Shown: positions 1 to 6,244, counted from the stretch's first letter. The stretch is DNA of 7,088 nucleotides from Candidatus Bathyarchaeota archaeon (GCA_030673805.1 DAOVIH010000055.1:1-7088); one strand, 5' to 3'. Notes: a model not told the origin generated them from the letters alone. Translations and numbers: made by a program.

Positions 1-1
1 A

Positions 2-253
2 ATTCTAGAACATGGTCTCACTCAATCCGCGGCTGCAAAACGGTTGGAAATAACTCAACCCGCCATTAGCCAATATATGAATTCAAAGCGAGCAAGCAAG
101 GGGGTAAAAGAATTAAAGGAACAATTACCTGTCATCCAGGCTTTGGCCAAAGAAACTGCGCAAGACATCGTTGATGGGAACTTGGACCCAGCTGAAATAA
201 CGACTAGGCTTTGTAAATTGTGCTATACAATTAGGGAAAACTACGTTTTGTAG
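2..253 (+). CDS. Partial HTH transcriptional regulator (COG2522-like), C-terminal 83 residues
   Basis: The reading frame is open from the window edge to TAG at 251-253, so the N-terminus lies upstream; the TTG at 44 falls inside the HTH and is not a credible start. The visible part opens with a helix-turn-helix of the Cro/XRE type: EHGLTQSAAAKRLEITQPAI then SQYMNSKRASKG, with the usual turn and recognition helix (TQPAISQYM). The tail carries a CxxC pair (LCKLCYTIRE) ten residues from the end. This HTH-plus-CxxC arrangement is what I know from the archaeal COG2522 predicted regulators, some of which are fused to thiamine-phosphate synthase (ThiN/ThiD) domains; here the protein simply ends, so it is the stand-alone form. 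The paired cysteines might bind metal (inference). Its target is unknown; it stops 50 bp before cysK, which has its own TATA box, so regulation of cysK is possible but unproven. Confidence 0.8.
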   Translation: MLEHGLTQSAAAKRLEITQPAISQYMNSKRASKGVKELKEQLPVIQALAKETAQDIVDGNLDPAEITTRLCKLCYTIRENYVL

Positions 254-258
254 CTAGG

Positions 259-266
259 TTTATAAG
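259..266 (+). promoter_or_regulatory. Archaeal TATA box for the cysK operon
   Basis: TTTATAAG lies between the regulator stop (253) and the cysK GTG (304). With the usual archaeal spacing of about 26 nt from TATA centre to transcription start, transcripts would begin near 287-290, leaving a leader of roughly 15 nt. The same octamer occurs before the aminotransferase on the other strand (3332-3339). Confidence 0.6.
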
Positions 267-303
267 TAACTCTACTAACAATATTTAGAATAACAATGTT
301 ATA

Positions 304-1233
304 GTGGTTGATTTGAAAGAAGTATACAACTCCATAATAGAAACAATCGGAAAAACACCTATAGTTCACCTCAACAAAATAGCAACCGACTCAAAAGCCA
401 CCATACTAGCAAAACTCGAATCTCAAAACCCCGGAGGCTCGGTTAAAGACAGAATCTGCCTTAGCATGATAAATGAGGCGGAGCAACGCGGGATCATCAA
501 TGAAGACACAGTAATCATTGAACCAACCAGCGGAAACACAGGAATCGGACTAGCTATGATTGCTGCGGTGAAAGGCTATCAGCTAATACTCACTATGCCC
601 GATACTATGAGCGAAGAACGACGAAAGCTCTTAAGGGCATATGGAGCCGAACTTGTCTTAACCCCTGGAAAGGACGGAATGAGAGGCGCCATCATCAAAG
701 CCAAAGAGTTAGTATCAAAAACACCAAACTCATTCATTCCCCAACAGTTCAAGAATTTGGCAAATCCTAAAATTCACAGAGAAACAACAGGTCCCGAAAT
801 TTGGGACGCAACTTCAGGCAAAGTTGACATTCTAGTAGCAGGCGTAGGAACCGGAGGAACAATAACCGGGATATCAGAGTACATAAAACCCCTCAAACCA
901 AGCTTTAAAGCCGTAGCCGTTGAACCATATACGTCACCAGTTCTAAGCGGAGGAAAACCTGGACCCCACAAAATTCAAGGTATAGGCGCAGGCTTCATCC
1001 CAGAAGTCCTAAAAAAAGAACTAATCGACGAAGTAGTCAAAGTGAAAGACGAAGACGCAAGACAAACAACCAGACTACTCGCTGCAAAAGAGGGACTACT
1101 TGTAGGAATCTCCTCTGGAGCAGCAACATATGCAGCGTTAACTGTCGCTAAAAGAAAGGAAAACGAAGGAAAACTAGTAGTAGTTATTCTTCCGGATACC
1201 GGAGAACGATATCTCAGCACTTCACTGTTTTAA
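304..1233 (+). CDS. cysK: Cysteine synthase (O-acetylserine sulfhydrylase), PLP-dependent
   Basis: This cytosolic enzyme of the fold-type II PLP family normally makes L-cysteine from O-acetylserine (or O-phosphoserine in some archaea) and sulfide. At 309 aa it has the normal length and is intact. Visible landmarks are the Schiff-base lysine K48 in NPGGSVKDR, the substrate loop TSGNTG (75-80), the phosphate-binding loop GVGTGGT (180-186), the active-site segment KIQGIGAGFIP (223-233) and the PLP-ring serine in GISSGA (268-273). The C-terminal LPDTGERYLST is typical of CysK rather than of cystathionine beta-synthase, and there is no CBS domain. The start is GTG at 304: an in-frame TAG at 286-288 blocks any longer form, and GTG fits the TATA box at 259-266. 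No clear Shine-Dalgarno is present. It is followed after 20 nt by the eIF2B-like gene, probably in one operon. Which acyl/phospho-serine donor is used cannot be told from the sequence. Confidence 0.95.
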   Translation: MVDLKEVYNSIIETIGKTPIVHLNKIATDSKATILAKLESQNPGGSVKDRICLSMINEAEQRGIINEDTVIIEPTSGNTGIGLAMIAAVKGYQLILTMPDTMSEERRKLLRAYGAELVLTPGKDGMRGAIIKAKELVSKTPNSFIPQQFKNLANPKIHRETTGPEIWDATSGKVDILVAGVGTGGTITGISEYIKPLKPSFKAVAVEPYTSPVLSGGKPGPHKIQGIGAGFIPEVLKKELIDEVVKVKDEDARQTTRLLAAKEGLLVGISSGAATYAALTVAKRKENEGKLVVVILPDTGERYLSTSLF

Positions 1234-1253
1234 TCCCATCCCTTGGTGGTAGT

Positions 1254-2189
1254 ATGAGATCTTCTGAACTAGAAGAAGCTATAGAAGCGATAGCAAGGGA
1301 TAAGCGGTCAGGTGCAACTGAACTTTCCATAAAAGCTGTTGACATTTTCAAAACCTATGTTGAAAACTCAACGGTTTCAAAAAAACAGTTTTTCCTAGAT
1401 GACTTGTCTAAACTGGGCAATCTACTAGGAACCGCTCAACCATCGATGATCCCGATTAGCAATGTCGTCGAGCTTGTTATCACACAAGCAGACCTGAAGG
1501 CAAAAACCCTCAGTTTGCAAAAACTCAAAAACTCGTTGTTGGATTCTTTGGAAGATCTAAAGACAAAAATCACCCACGCCCAAAGCCGGATTGCCGAGCA
1601 TGCCCTCAACTTTATTCCTGACAACGCCGCAATTATCACCCTCAGCGAAAGCAGAACCATTCTAGAGATACTGCAGCAAGCAAAGGCAGAAGATAAACTG
1701 TTAAAAGTCATTATAGCTGAGTCGCGGCCACTCTTGGAGGGCTTGAGAATGGCAAATAAGCTACTAAAGCTTGACGTTCCAGTGACTTTCATAGTGGATG
1801 CTGCAATGGGGTTCTTTGCCAAAGAAGCAGACCTCGCCATAGTGGGGGCAGACACAATCCAAAATGACGGTTCTTTAGTCCATAAAGTCGGAACTTACCT
1901 TCTCGCCATGGCCTGTTATGACCAGAACAAACCGTTTTACGTAGCTTGCGACACACTAAAATTCTCAAAAGCCACAAACTATGCTGACCCAGTAACAATC
2001 GACCAGAAGCCGCCCTCTGAAATAATCAACCCAAAAGAGCTGTTTGGAGCAAACATAAGAAACACCTATTTTGACGTAACCCCCGCAAAGTACGTTACCC
2101 GCATAATCACAGATAAAGGGATTTTTCTCCCTAGCCAAATAGCCGAATACCTATTGACAAACACCAAACCAAAAACTGAAACTGACTAG
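1254..2189 (+). CDS. eIF2B alpha/beta/delta-family protein (aIF2B-like), catalytic Cys absent
   Basis: The 311-aa protein has the full family architecture: an N-terminal helical domain (about 1-115) and a Rossmann-like C-terminal domain. Recognisable motifs are ESRPLLEGLR (156-165), VPVTFIVDAAMG (175-186), VGADTI (197-202), KVGTYLLAMA (211-220) and PFYVACDTLKF (227-237). The family includes eukaryotic eIF2B regulatory subunits, methylthioribose-1-P isomerase and archaeal ribose-1,5-bisphosphate isomerase (R15Pi), which acts with type III Rubisco in AMP degradation. R15Pi uses a cysteine in a THCNS-type motif plus an aspartate in VGAD. Here D200 is kept, but the cysteine position reads TLSES (129-133), i.e. 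serine 131. I therefore call an aIF2B-like protein, not R15Pi; a sugar-phosphate or nucleotide-binding role remains possible. ATG at 1254 is preceded by GGTGGT (1245-1250). The gene probably shares a transcript with cysK and ends 11 bp from the convergent aminotransferase stop. Confidence 0.85.
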   Translation: MRSSELEEAIEAIARDKRSGATELSIKAVDIFKTYVENSTVSKKQFFLDDLSKLGNLLGTAQPSMIPISNVVELVITQADLKAKTLSLQKLKNSLLDSLEDLKTKITHAQSRIAEHALNFIPDNAAIITLSESRTILEILQQAKAEDKLLKVIIAESRPLLEGLRMANKLLKLDVPVTFIVDAAMGFFAKEADLAIVGADTIQNDGSLVHKVGTYLLAMACYDQNKPFYVACDTLKFSKATNYADPVTIDQKPPSEIINPKELFGANIRNTYFDVTPAKYVTRIITDKGIFLPSQIAEYLLTNTKPKTETD

Positions 2190-2200
2190 CCTCAGAACTT

Positions 2201-3307
2201 TTAGCAGTACTCCTCTAGATACTCCTCAAACAGCTTTAGGGCGCGAGGCATATTCTTTCTGCCAAAGCCAATCCTGAAAAAACCTTCATAATCAAATTTT
2301 GTTCCCGGCATCAACAATACTCCCTTTTGTTTAACCAAGTCTTCACAGAACTCCTCGATCTCCCCCTCAAATTTTTTCTTTACAAAAGCTACAGAGCCCG
2401 CTTTGGGTTTAAACCATCCGAACTTGTCTTTGTGCCTGACAAAGAAAGAGTTGAGCAGCCTCAAATTACGTTTGATAATCTTGAGGTTCCTAGAAACTAT
2501 GTGGTCCATCCTCTTCAAGGATGCTAGGGCAATAAACTGGCTTACGGTGCTATTTGAGAGAGTCGTGTAATCCTTGAGCTGCATAACTTTTTTGCGAAGA
2601 TTCTTGTCTTTGATGCTTAGCCATCCGACTCTTAAGCCTCCAAGCCCAAAAGTCTTTGACAAGCCTGACAAAGACGCACACTTCTCGTAGATGTCTGAAC
2701 CACTGGGTAACCGCTCCCTGTCGCTATACTCTAGCATCCGGTACATTTCATCTGAGAACACAAAACACCCCTTCTCTGCAGCAACTTCAATGATCTCCTC
2801 AAACTCTGTTCGGCTAAAATGGTGCCCAGTAGGATTGTGAGGAGAATTCACCACAACAAGTCTCGTGTCTTCGTCAACGTTCTCCCTTAGAAAATCCACA
2901 TCCCAATACCATTCGTCCCCGCTGAGGCTTGGCACCCATTTAGTCACTTGACACCCTATGGCTGCCGGCACCTCACACAAAGACTGGTAACATGGAACCT
3001 GCACTATCACCTTGTCTTTGGCATCCAACAACGCATTCATCAAAACGAATATGCCCTCTTGGGGAACACAAATGACTATCTCCTTGGCAAGCACACTTTC
3101 GAAAAGCTTCGCAATCTCCTCTCTCAGAGGCTGACTTCCCTGAGCCTGCGAGTAACCAAGCCTCAGCTTACCAAGCTCCAAAAGTTCTTGATCAGAAAGG
3201 AGTTCCTCCACTTCAAAACTCTCACAATCTGACGCGCACAAAACGAGTTTTGTAGCCAACTCGTATCTTTCAAGGTACTTCTCAAGCTTAAACTCGTTGA
3301 TCTTCAT
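2201..3307 (-). CDS. Class I/II PLP-dependent aminotransferase
   Basis: This fold-type I aminotransferase (COG0436-like) transfers an amino group between an amino acid and a 2-oxo acid; substrate is not evident. Using the ATG at 3307 the protein has 368 aa. Diagnostic residues are GYSQAQGSQPLRE (51-63), NSPHNPTG (154-161, N158), SDEMYR (185-190, D186 pairing with the PLP ring nitrogen, Y189), the Schiff-base lysine K218 in SGLSKTFGLGGLRVGW (R226 for the phosphate) and R345 in FFRIGFGR for the substrate carboxylate. All expected catalytic positions are present. A longer frame to an ATG at 3367 adds 20 hydrophobic residues, but a TATA box (3332-3339) lies inside that stretch about 29 nt before 3307, so the shorter start, probably leaderless, is preferred. 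The YQSLCE motif and SDEMYR resemble the subgroup around capreomycidine-synthase-like enzymes; this is weak and does not name a substrate. It is transcribed separately from the oxidase upstream. Confidence 0.9.
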   Translation of the reverse strand: MKINEFKLEKYLERYELATKLVLCASDCESFEVEELLSDQELLELGKLRLGYSQAQGSQPLREEIAKLFESVLAKEIVICVPQEGIFVLMNALLDAKDKVIVQVPCYQSLCEVPAAIGCQVTKWVPSLSGDEWYWDVDFLRENVDEDTRLVVVNSPHNPTGHHFSRTEFEEIIEVAAEKGCFVFSDEMYRMLEYSDRERLPSGSDIYEKCASLSGLSKTFGLGGLRVGWLSIKDKNLRKKVMQLKDYTTLSNSTVSQFIALASLKRMDHIVSRNLKIIKRNLRLLNSFFVRHKDKFGWFKPKAGSVAFVKKKFEGEIEEFCEDLVKQKGVLLMPGTKFDYEGFFRIGFGRKNMPRALKLFEEYLEEYC

Positions 3308-3331
3308 AATAGACAGGTTACCAAGTAACTT

Positions 3332-3339
3332 CTTATAAA
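3332..3339 (-). promoter_or_regulatory. TATA box of the aminotransferase gene
   Basis: Read on the minus strand this is TTTATAAG, with a T-rich run just upstream. Its centre is about 29 nt from the ATG at 3307, which places transcription start at or within a few bases of that codon. This supports a leaderless mRNA and decides the start codon. No Shine-Dalgarno is visible before 3307. Confidence 0.6.
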
Positions 3340-3353
3340 AAACATGTGTTAGC

Positions 3354-3374
3354 AAAAAAATTAGCATGAGCTAA
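3354..3374 (-). terminator. Hairpin plus T7 terminator after the oxidase gene
   Basis: On the minus strand TTAGC-TCAT-GCTAA forms a 5-bp stem with a 4-nt loop, followed at once by seven T residues. It lies about 70 nt beyond the stop of the prenylcysteine-oxidase-like gene and just before the TATA box of the aminotransferase, so it would separate the two transcripts. A short stem with a T run fits archaeal termination, which depends mainly on the T tract. Confidence 0.55.
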
Positions 3375-3442
3375 AATCGAATCGACAGCCCAGACTGTAA
3401 GGCCTGAGCTTCCAACATCTATAAGTAGTAATGAGGCTCAAA

Positions 3443-4720
3443 TCACGACAAATCATTTCTTAACATCAAAGTAGCATTCAAGGCAGCGAAGGCAGATGAT
3501 TCCAAACTTGCGGCCGCAGATTCTATTGAGTTAAGATACATAAGTCCTTTATCAATACAAATTGGAGGCAGTCGTTCTATAGGCCTGAAAATCGGGTATG
3601 CTGTACTCCAAGAATGATTCAAAATGCTTCTACCATTTTTGACGATATCACCCAAAAAATCCGTGTCTAATGGTTCCTTTGAAGTAACCGTTACCCATGG
3701 TTGGTTACTCTTCGATTTCTGAACACTAATATGAGTTATTGGGTCCGCGCCCGGGGAAGTAAGTATGGTGGGCAATAGTTTGTTCGGTTTAAGATTGAAA
3801 AAGTCTGGGTCAATGATCCCCTTCATAACGTTTATGAAGACGCTTTGGTATTCCCGAGGCCGCAATTGCGAAGTTGAGACTCCGTCAAGTTGTAATCCTG
3901 CCCCCTCAAGAGGCGTGGCAATAATCACTGCATCAAAAACCGAGGCTTTCTCCCCAACTAAGACCCTGAAAGATCCTTCAGGTGTCTTCTCTATACTCTC
4001 TACTTTGCTCTCTAACTCGACCTTAGCCCCAGAGTCTTTAAGAAGTTTTCTTGGCAGAGTAATGTTGCCATCCTTGAGACTATAGGTTGATCCTCCGTAG
4101 ACTCCTATTAAAGAAGAGAGCCCAGCAAATCCTCCCAGATTAGCATTTTGAGAGTAGATGATCCGCATGACTGGTGTAATTATCTCATCGATCAATTTTC
4201 TGCCAATTCCCATCTCAAGAAGACACTGATCAAACGGTTTCTTGTACCACATATCCAAGTTAGTTCCCTCGAAAAGCTCCCACAATTCCATTGGCCTCTC
4301 CCCTTCTTTTGAATAAAGGGTTCTTATTTTTCCCTTAGCTTCCTTAATGATTAGACGTAGTTTGAGTAAACCGAGTTTGTACCTAGCGATGAGTCTTAGC
4401 ATTTCATAAAACATCGACTGACTTGACTTGAAGATAATTTCAGTTCCGTTCCATACAGCAAAACCAGTAGGCTCTCTGTTCCTCTTGACAACTTCAAGCT
4501 CCATTTCCTCTACGAATGAGCAGATTGTTCGGTTTGAGGGATTAAAGAACACTGCGCCCAGCTCCTTTCTCATCTCTCCCTCACTTTTAGTAAAGACTCT
4601 ACCACCTACCCTATCTTCAGTTTCATAAACAGTAACCTTTGACCTTGGAAGATACTTACGCGCGAAATATGCCGCAGAGCATCCCCCAATTCCCGCGCCT
4701 ATAACCGCTAGATTCACCAT
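3443..4720 (-). CDS. Prenylcysteine-oxidase-like FAD-dependent oxidoreductase
   Basis: The 425-aa protein begins with a Rossmann FAD site: VIGAGIGGCSAAYF (6-19), E33 at the end of beta-2, and the second motif DRVGGR (36-41). The rest fits the prenylcysteine oxidase/lyase family (PCYOX1 in animals, FCLY in plants) better than generic amine oxidases: ITPVMRIIYSQ (181-191) and FAGLSSL (198-204), then the YGGSTYSLKDGN segment (208-219), and a C-terminal block with AYPIFRPI (374-381), PPI (385-387) and YLNSIESAAASLESSA (395-410). The eukaryotic enzyme cleaves S-prenylcysteine to a prenyl aldehyde and free cysteine, using O2 and giving H2O2. No signal peptide or membrane segment is seen, so it should be cytosolic, unlike the lysosomal animal enzyme. 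The true substrate and electron acceptor here are unknown. The ATG at 4720 lies one base after the stop of a 51-aa ORF and has no good Shine-Dalgarno of its own, which suggests translational coupling. Confidence 0.75.
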   Translation of the reverse strand: MVNLAVIGAGIGGCSAAYFARKYLPRSKVTVYETEDRVGGRVFTKSEGEMRKELGAVFFNPSNRTICSFVEEMELEVVKRNREPTGFAVWNGTEIIFKSSQSMFYEMLRLIARYKLGLLKLRLIIKEAKGKIRTLYSKEGERPMELWELFEGTNLDMWYKKPFDQCLLEMGIGRKLIDEIITPVMRIIYSQNANLGGFAGLSSLIGVYGGSTYSLKDGNITLPRKLLKDSGAKVELESKVESIEKTPEGSFRVLVGEKASVFDAVIIATPLEGAGLQLDGVSTSQLRPREYQSVFINVMKGIIDPDFFNLKPNKLLPTILTSPGADPITHISVQKSKSNQPWVTVTSKEPLDTDFLGDIVKNGRSILNHSWSTAYPIFRPIERLPPICIDKGLMYLNSIESAAASLESSAFAALNATLMLRNDLS

Positions 4721-4721
4721 C

Positions 4722-4877
4722 TTACTTCAAAGAATTATGAAATGTTAGTGTGAAATAAACATAGTTGCGTTTGGAGACTTTCTTGGCCTCAAATACTTTG
4801 TGTGAAAGCAGTCTCCAATTATCTGCAGAGTCCTTGTTGATCATGTTTTGCAAGCCGGAGAGGAAAATCCGCATCAT
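4722..4877 (-). CDS. Unrecognised 51-aa small protein, coupled to the oxidase
   Basis: This short ORF runs from ATG at 4877 (a second ATG follows directly at 4874) to TAA at 4724-4722, one base before the oxidase ATG. It is preceded by GAGGTGAGGT (4893-4884) with a 6-nt spacer, the strongest Shine-Dalgarno in the window and closely complementary to the archaeal 16S 3' end. The protein begins MMRIFLSGLQNMINK and ends NYVYFTLTFHNSLK. It is lysine/arginine-rich in the middle (KVFEAKKVSKRN), has one tryptophan (W21) and no cysteine, signal peptide or convincing membrane helix; an N-terminal amphipathic helix and a C-terminal beta-like strand are plausible. I recognise no family. The position suggests either a small partner of the flavoprotein or a leader peptide that controls its translation. 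A chance ORF cannot be excluded, but ribosome site, spacing and stop-start junction together argue for a real gene. Confidence 0.65.
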   Translation of the reverse strand: MMRIFLSGLQNMINKDSADNWRLLSHKVFEAKKVSKRNYVYFTLTFHNSLK

Positions 4878-4883
4878 TTCTTT

Positions 4884-4893
4884 ACCTCACCTC
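4884..4893 (-). promoter_or_regulatory. Strong Shine-Dalgarno of the 51-aa ORF
   Basis: Minus-strand GAGGTGAGGT contains GAGGTGA, seven contiguous bases of the archaeal consensus GGAGGTGATC. It sits 6 nt before the ATG at 4877. Most other genes here have weak or no such site, so it is unusual and supports the small ORF as translated. Confidence 0.65.
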
Positions 4894-4921
4894 TAGTAAA
4901 ACCCCAATTCAACATGCTACT

Positions 4922-4931
4922 AAAAACAAAA
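4922..4931 (-). terminator. T-rich tract after the DUF1385 gene
   Basis: Minus-strand TTTTGTTTTT begins 12 nt after the DUF1385 stop (4943). It may end that transcript. The same T/A-rich stretch (TTTTTAGT toward 4919) could alternatively be a weak TATA element for the 51-aa ORF, about 45 nt before its ATG. The two readings cannot be separated from sequence; read-through into the small ORF is also possible. Confidence 0.3.
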
Positions 4932-4942
4932 TGCGTAGCTTC

Positions 4943-5791
4943 TTAATGGCTCAGCTTGTTTACTTCTTGAACCGCCTTCACAGCCACTTCAATCATATCT
5001 TCGGTTGGTTCTTTAGTTGTTAAAAGCTGAAATCCCAACCCTGGCAAAGTAATAATCTTCATAACAACCGAGTCTCTATATCTTCCGCTGAGTCTTAGAA
5101 GCTCATAGGATATGCCCGCTATTACCGGAATTAGAAGGATCCTGTAGGATAACCTCACAGCAAAACTTAGGTCCGGCATGACTGAGAACAACACAATACT
5201 CACTATGAGGACAATAACCAAGAAGGAGGTTCCACACCTTGGATGCAGCCTAGAATAGTTCTTAACATCTTCAACCTCCAAGGAACTTCCTGCTTCATGC
5301 GCATTAATCGCCTTATGCTCCGCCCCGTGATATTGGAACACCCTCCTAACCTCACCCCACGAAGAGATAATCGCCAAGTAAGCTATGAAGAAGGAGAGAC
5401 GGATTAAAGCCTCAACAACGTTGAAAGCCACACCGTTCAAGTTCAACCATTCTGTTAAGAGGAAAGGCGCCACAAAAAAGAAAGCAAGCAGCCCAATGAC
5501 TCCTGCTGCCACTACTGCAAATTCTTTGTAACCAAATTCTTCCCCTTCTTCGTCTTCAGCAAAAATGTTTGCAGAAAAAACAATGCCTTTAAGCCCAAGG
5601 TATAAGTTCTCAAACATTAACACTATCCCCCTCAAAAAAGGTACTCCAAGGGGCTTGTGTCTTTCAGTTATAGAGTTAATCTCCTCAACGTTTGTTAAAA
5701 TCTCATTGTCAGGTTTTCGAACGCACATCACCATATGGTTTCTTGAGCGTATCATTACACCCTCTATAAGTGCTTGTCCACCGAACGCCAA
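4943..5791 (-). CDS. DUF1385 (YqhQ-like) integral membrane protein
   Basis: The 282-aa protein matches DUF1385/COG3872, a mostly bacterial family of unknown function whose best known member is YqhQ of Bacillus. Family signatures are GGQALIEGVMIRS (4-16) at the N-terminus, the PFLRGI segment (51-56), and the conserved HGAEHKAINAHE (155-166) and HPRCGTSF (183-190) motifs, whose His, Glu and Cys residues could bind a metal (inference). An acidic patch DEEGEE (80-85) precedes the first membrane segment (about 91-115); further segments lie near 125-143, 189-206 and 211-232. TTG at 5791 is the only standard start before an in-frame TGA at 5830-5828, and the family motif starts only three residues later, with no Shine-Dalgarno, so the start is uncertain (see findings). 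It is transcribed away from the 62-aa gene and toward the small ORF-oxidase pair. Confidence 0.85.
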   Translation of the reverse strand: MAFGGQALIEGVMIRSRNHMVMCVRKPDNEILTNVEEINSITERHKPLGVPFLRGIVLMFENLYLGLKGIVFSANIFAEDEEGEEFGYKEFAVVAAGVIGLLAFFFVAPFLLTEWLNLNGVAFNVVEALIRLSFFIAYLAIISSWGEVRRVFQYHGAEHKAINAHEAGSSLEVEDVKNYSRLHPRCGTSFLVIVLIVSIVLFSVMPDLSFAVRLSYRILLIPVIAGISYELLRLSGRYRDSVVMKIITLPGLGFQLLTTKEPTEDMIEVAVKAVQEVNKLSH

Positions 5792-5855
5792 GGATGGCTC
5801 TTTTTCCTTCTGAACAGACAGCTTCGGTCACCATTCCATCTTTTTCAAGTCAGTA

Positions 5856-5863
5856 GCTTAAAC
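5856..5863 (-). promoter_or_regulatory. Candidate TATA element for DUF1385
   Basis: Minus-strand GTTTAAGC centres 26 nt upstream of an ATG at 5834-5832 and about 68 nt before the annotated TTG at 5791. A second candidate is the palindromic TATTAATA at 5888-5895, which could serve either strand. Which one is used is not clear. Confidence 0.35.
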
Positions 5864-6014
5864 AACAAAGCAAAAGACAATGCTCCATATTAATACTTAA
5901 CGCGCTTCACTATTCTAACCCTTTTTTCAAATCTTCCTTAGCACGGGTCTTCCCCTAAACCTGATTTAATTTGAAAATTCGCGGACTGTTACTGCTAGGC
6001 CACAGTCACAAATC

Positions 6015-6022
6015 TTTAATTA
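6015..6022 (+). promoter_or_regulatory. Candidate TATA box of the 62-aa gene
   Basis: TTTAATTA lies about 37 nt before the ATG at 6056, which predicts a leader of roughly 10 nt. The inverted repeat at 5984-6007 ends 7 bp upstream and could be an operator overlapping the BRE/TATA zone, but nothing in the window identifies its binder. Confidence 0.4.
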
Positions 6023-6055
6023 TTTAGTCCTACAGTACAACTAAAAGGGTATTTA

Positions 6056-6244
6056 ATGAGGGGGATTCTTAAGAAAAACAAACCTAATAAGCACAAATGG
6101 CCCTTTCAACTGCTGTTTTTGCGAGATGACCCAACAAAGAGTGTCAGAGTTGAAGAGGTAGAAGAGATCAACTTTAGAGCTTTCAGGGCTCACCTTGAAA
6201 AAGGTCACTCTATTTTCATCACACCTAAGAGCAGACAAGCATAG
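6056..6244 (+). CDS. Unrecognised 62-aa basic/acidic small protein
   Basis: The ORF runs from ATG at 6056 to TAG at 6242-6244. The N-terminus is strongly basic (KKNKPNKHK, 6-14) and leads into WPFQLLFLRDD (15-25), a charged region (30-38), a probable helix (about 39-49) and a short strand HSIFITP (51-57). The alternation suggests a small folded beta-beta-alpha-beta unit rather than random coding, and a plausible TATA box lies 37 nt upstream; the Shine-Dalgarno is weak (AAGGG, about 10 nt away). The opposite strand is also open over the same interval, but it lacks a promoter-like element and reads as an antisense shadow, so the plus strand is preferred. I cannot assign a family or function. 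The gene is flanked by non-coding gaps on both sides and appears monocistronic. Confidence 0.6.
   Translation: MRGILKKNKPNKHKWPFQLLFLRDDPTKSVRVEEVEEINFRAFRAHLEKGHSIFITPKSRQA

Larger units (their letters stand above)
5792..6055. other. Divergent intergenic region (264 bp) with hairpin
   Basis: This gap separates DUF1385 (minus) from the 62-aa gene (plus) and should contain both promoters. Visible elements are the two TATA candidates for DUF1385, a T6 run near 5920-5928, an inverted repeat GACTGT (5984-5989) / ACAGTC (6002-6007) with a 12-nt loop, and a TTTAATTA element (about 6015-6022) 37 nt before the ATG at 6056. I see no ORF with a ribosome site and no tRNA fold. Confidence 0.5.

Noticed and set aside
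44..253. A complete 69-aa protein starting at TTG 44
   Set aside because: The frame continues upstream to the window edge and the TTG splits the helix-turn-helix, so the gene is a partial one.
1436..1855. A 139-codon open frame antisense to the eIF2B-like gene
   Set aside because: It is fully inside a well-supported gene, has no ribosome site and has a low-complexity serine-rich translation typical of an antisense shadow.
1254..2189. Ribose-1,5-bisphosphate isomerase as the product
   Set aside because: The required cysteine is replaced (TLSES at residues 129-133), so the specific enzymatic name is not supported.
3376..3442. tRNA-like pieces (ACTGTAAGG and GGCTCAAATC) between oxidase and aminotransferase
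   Set aside because: No acceptor stem, D-arm or anticodon stem can be paired around them; the resemblance is local only.
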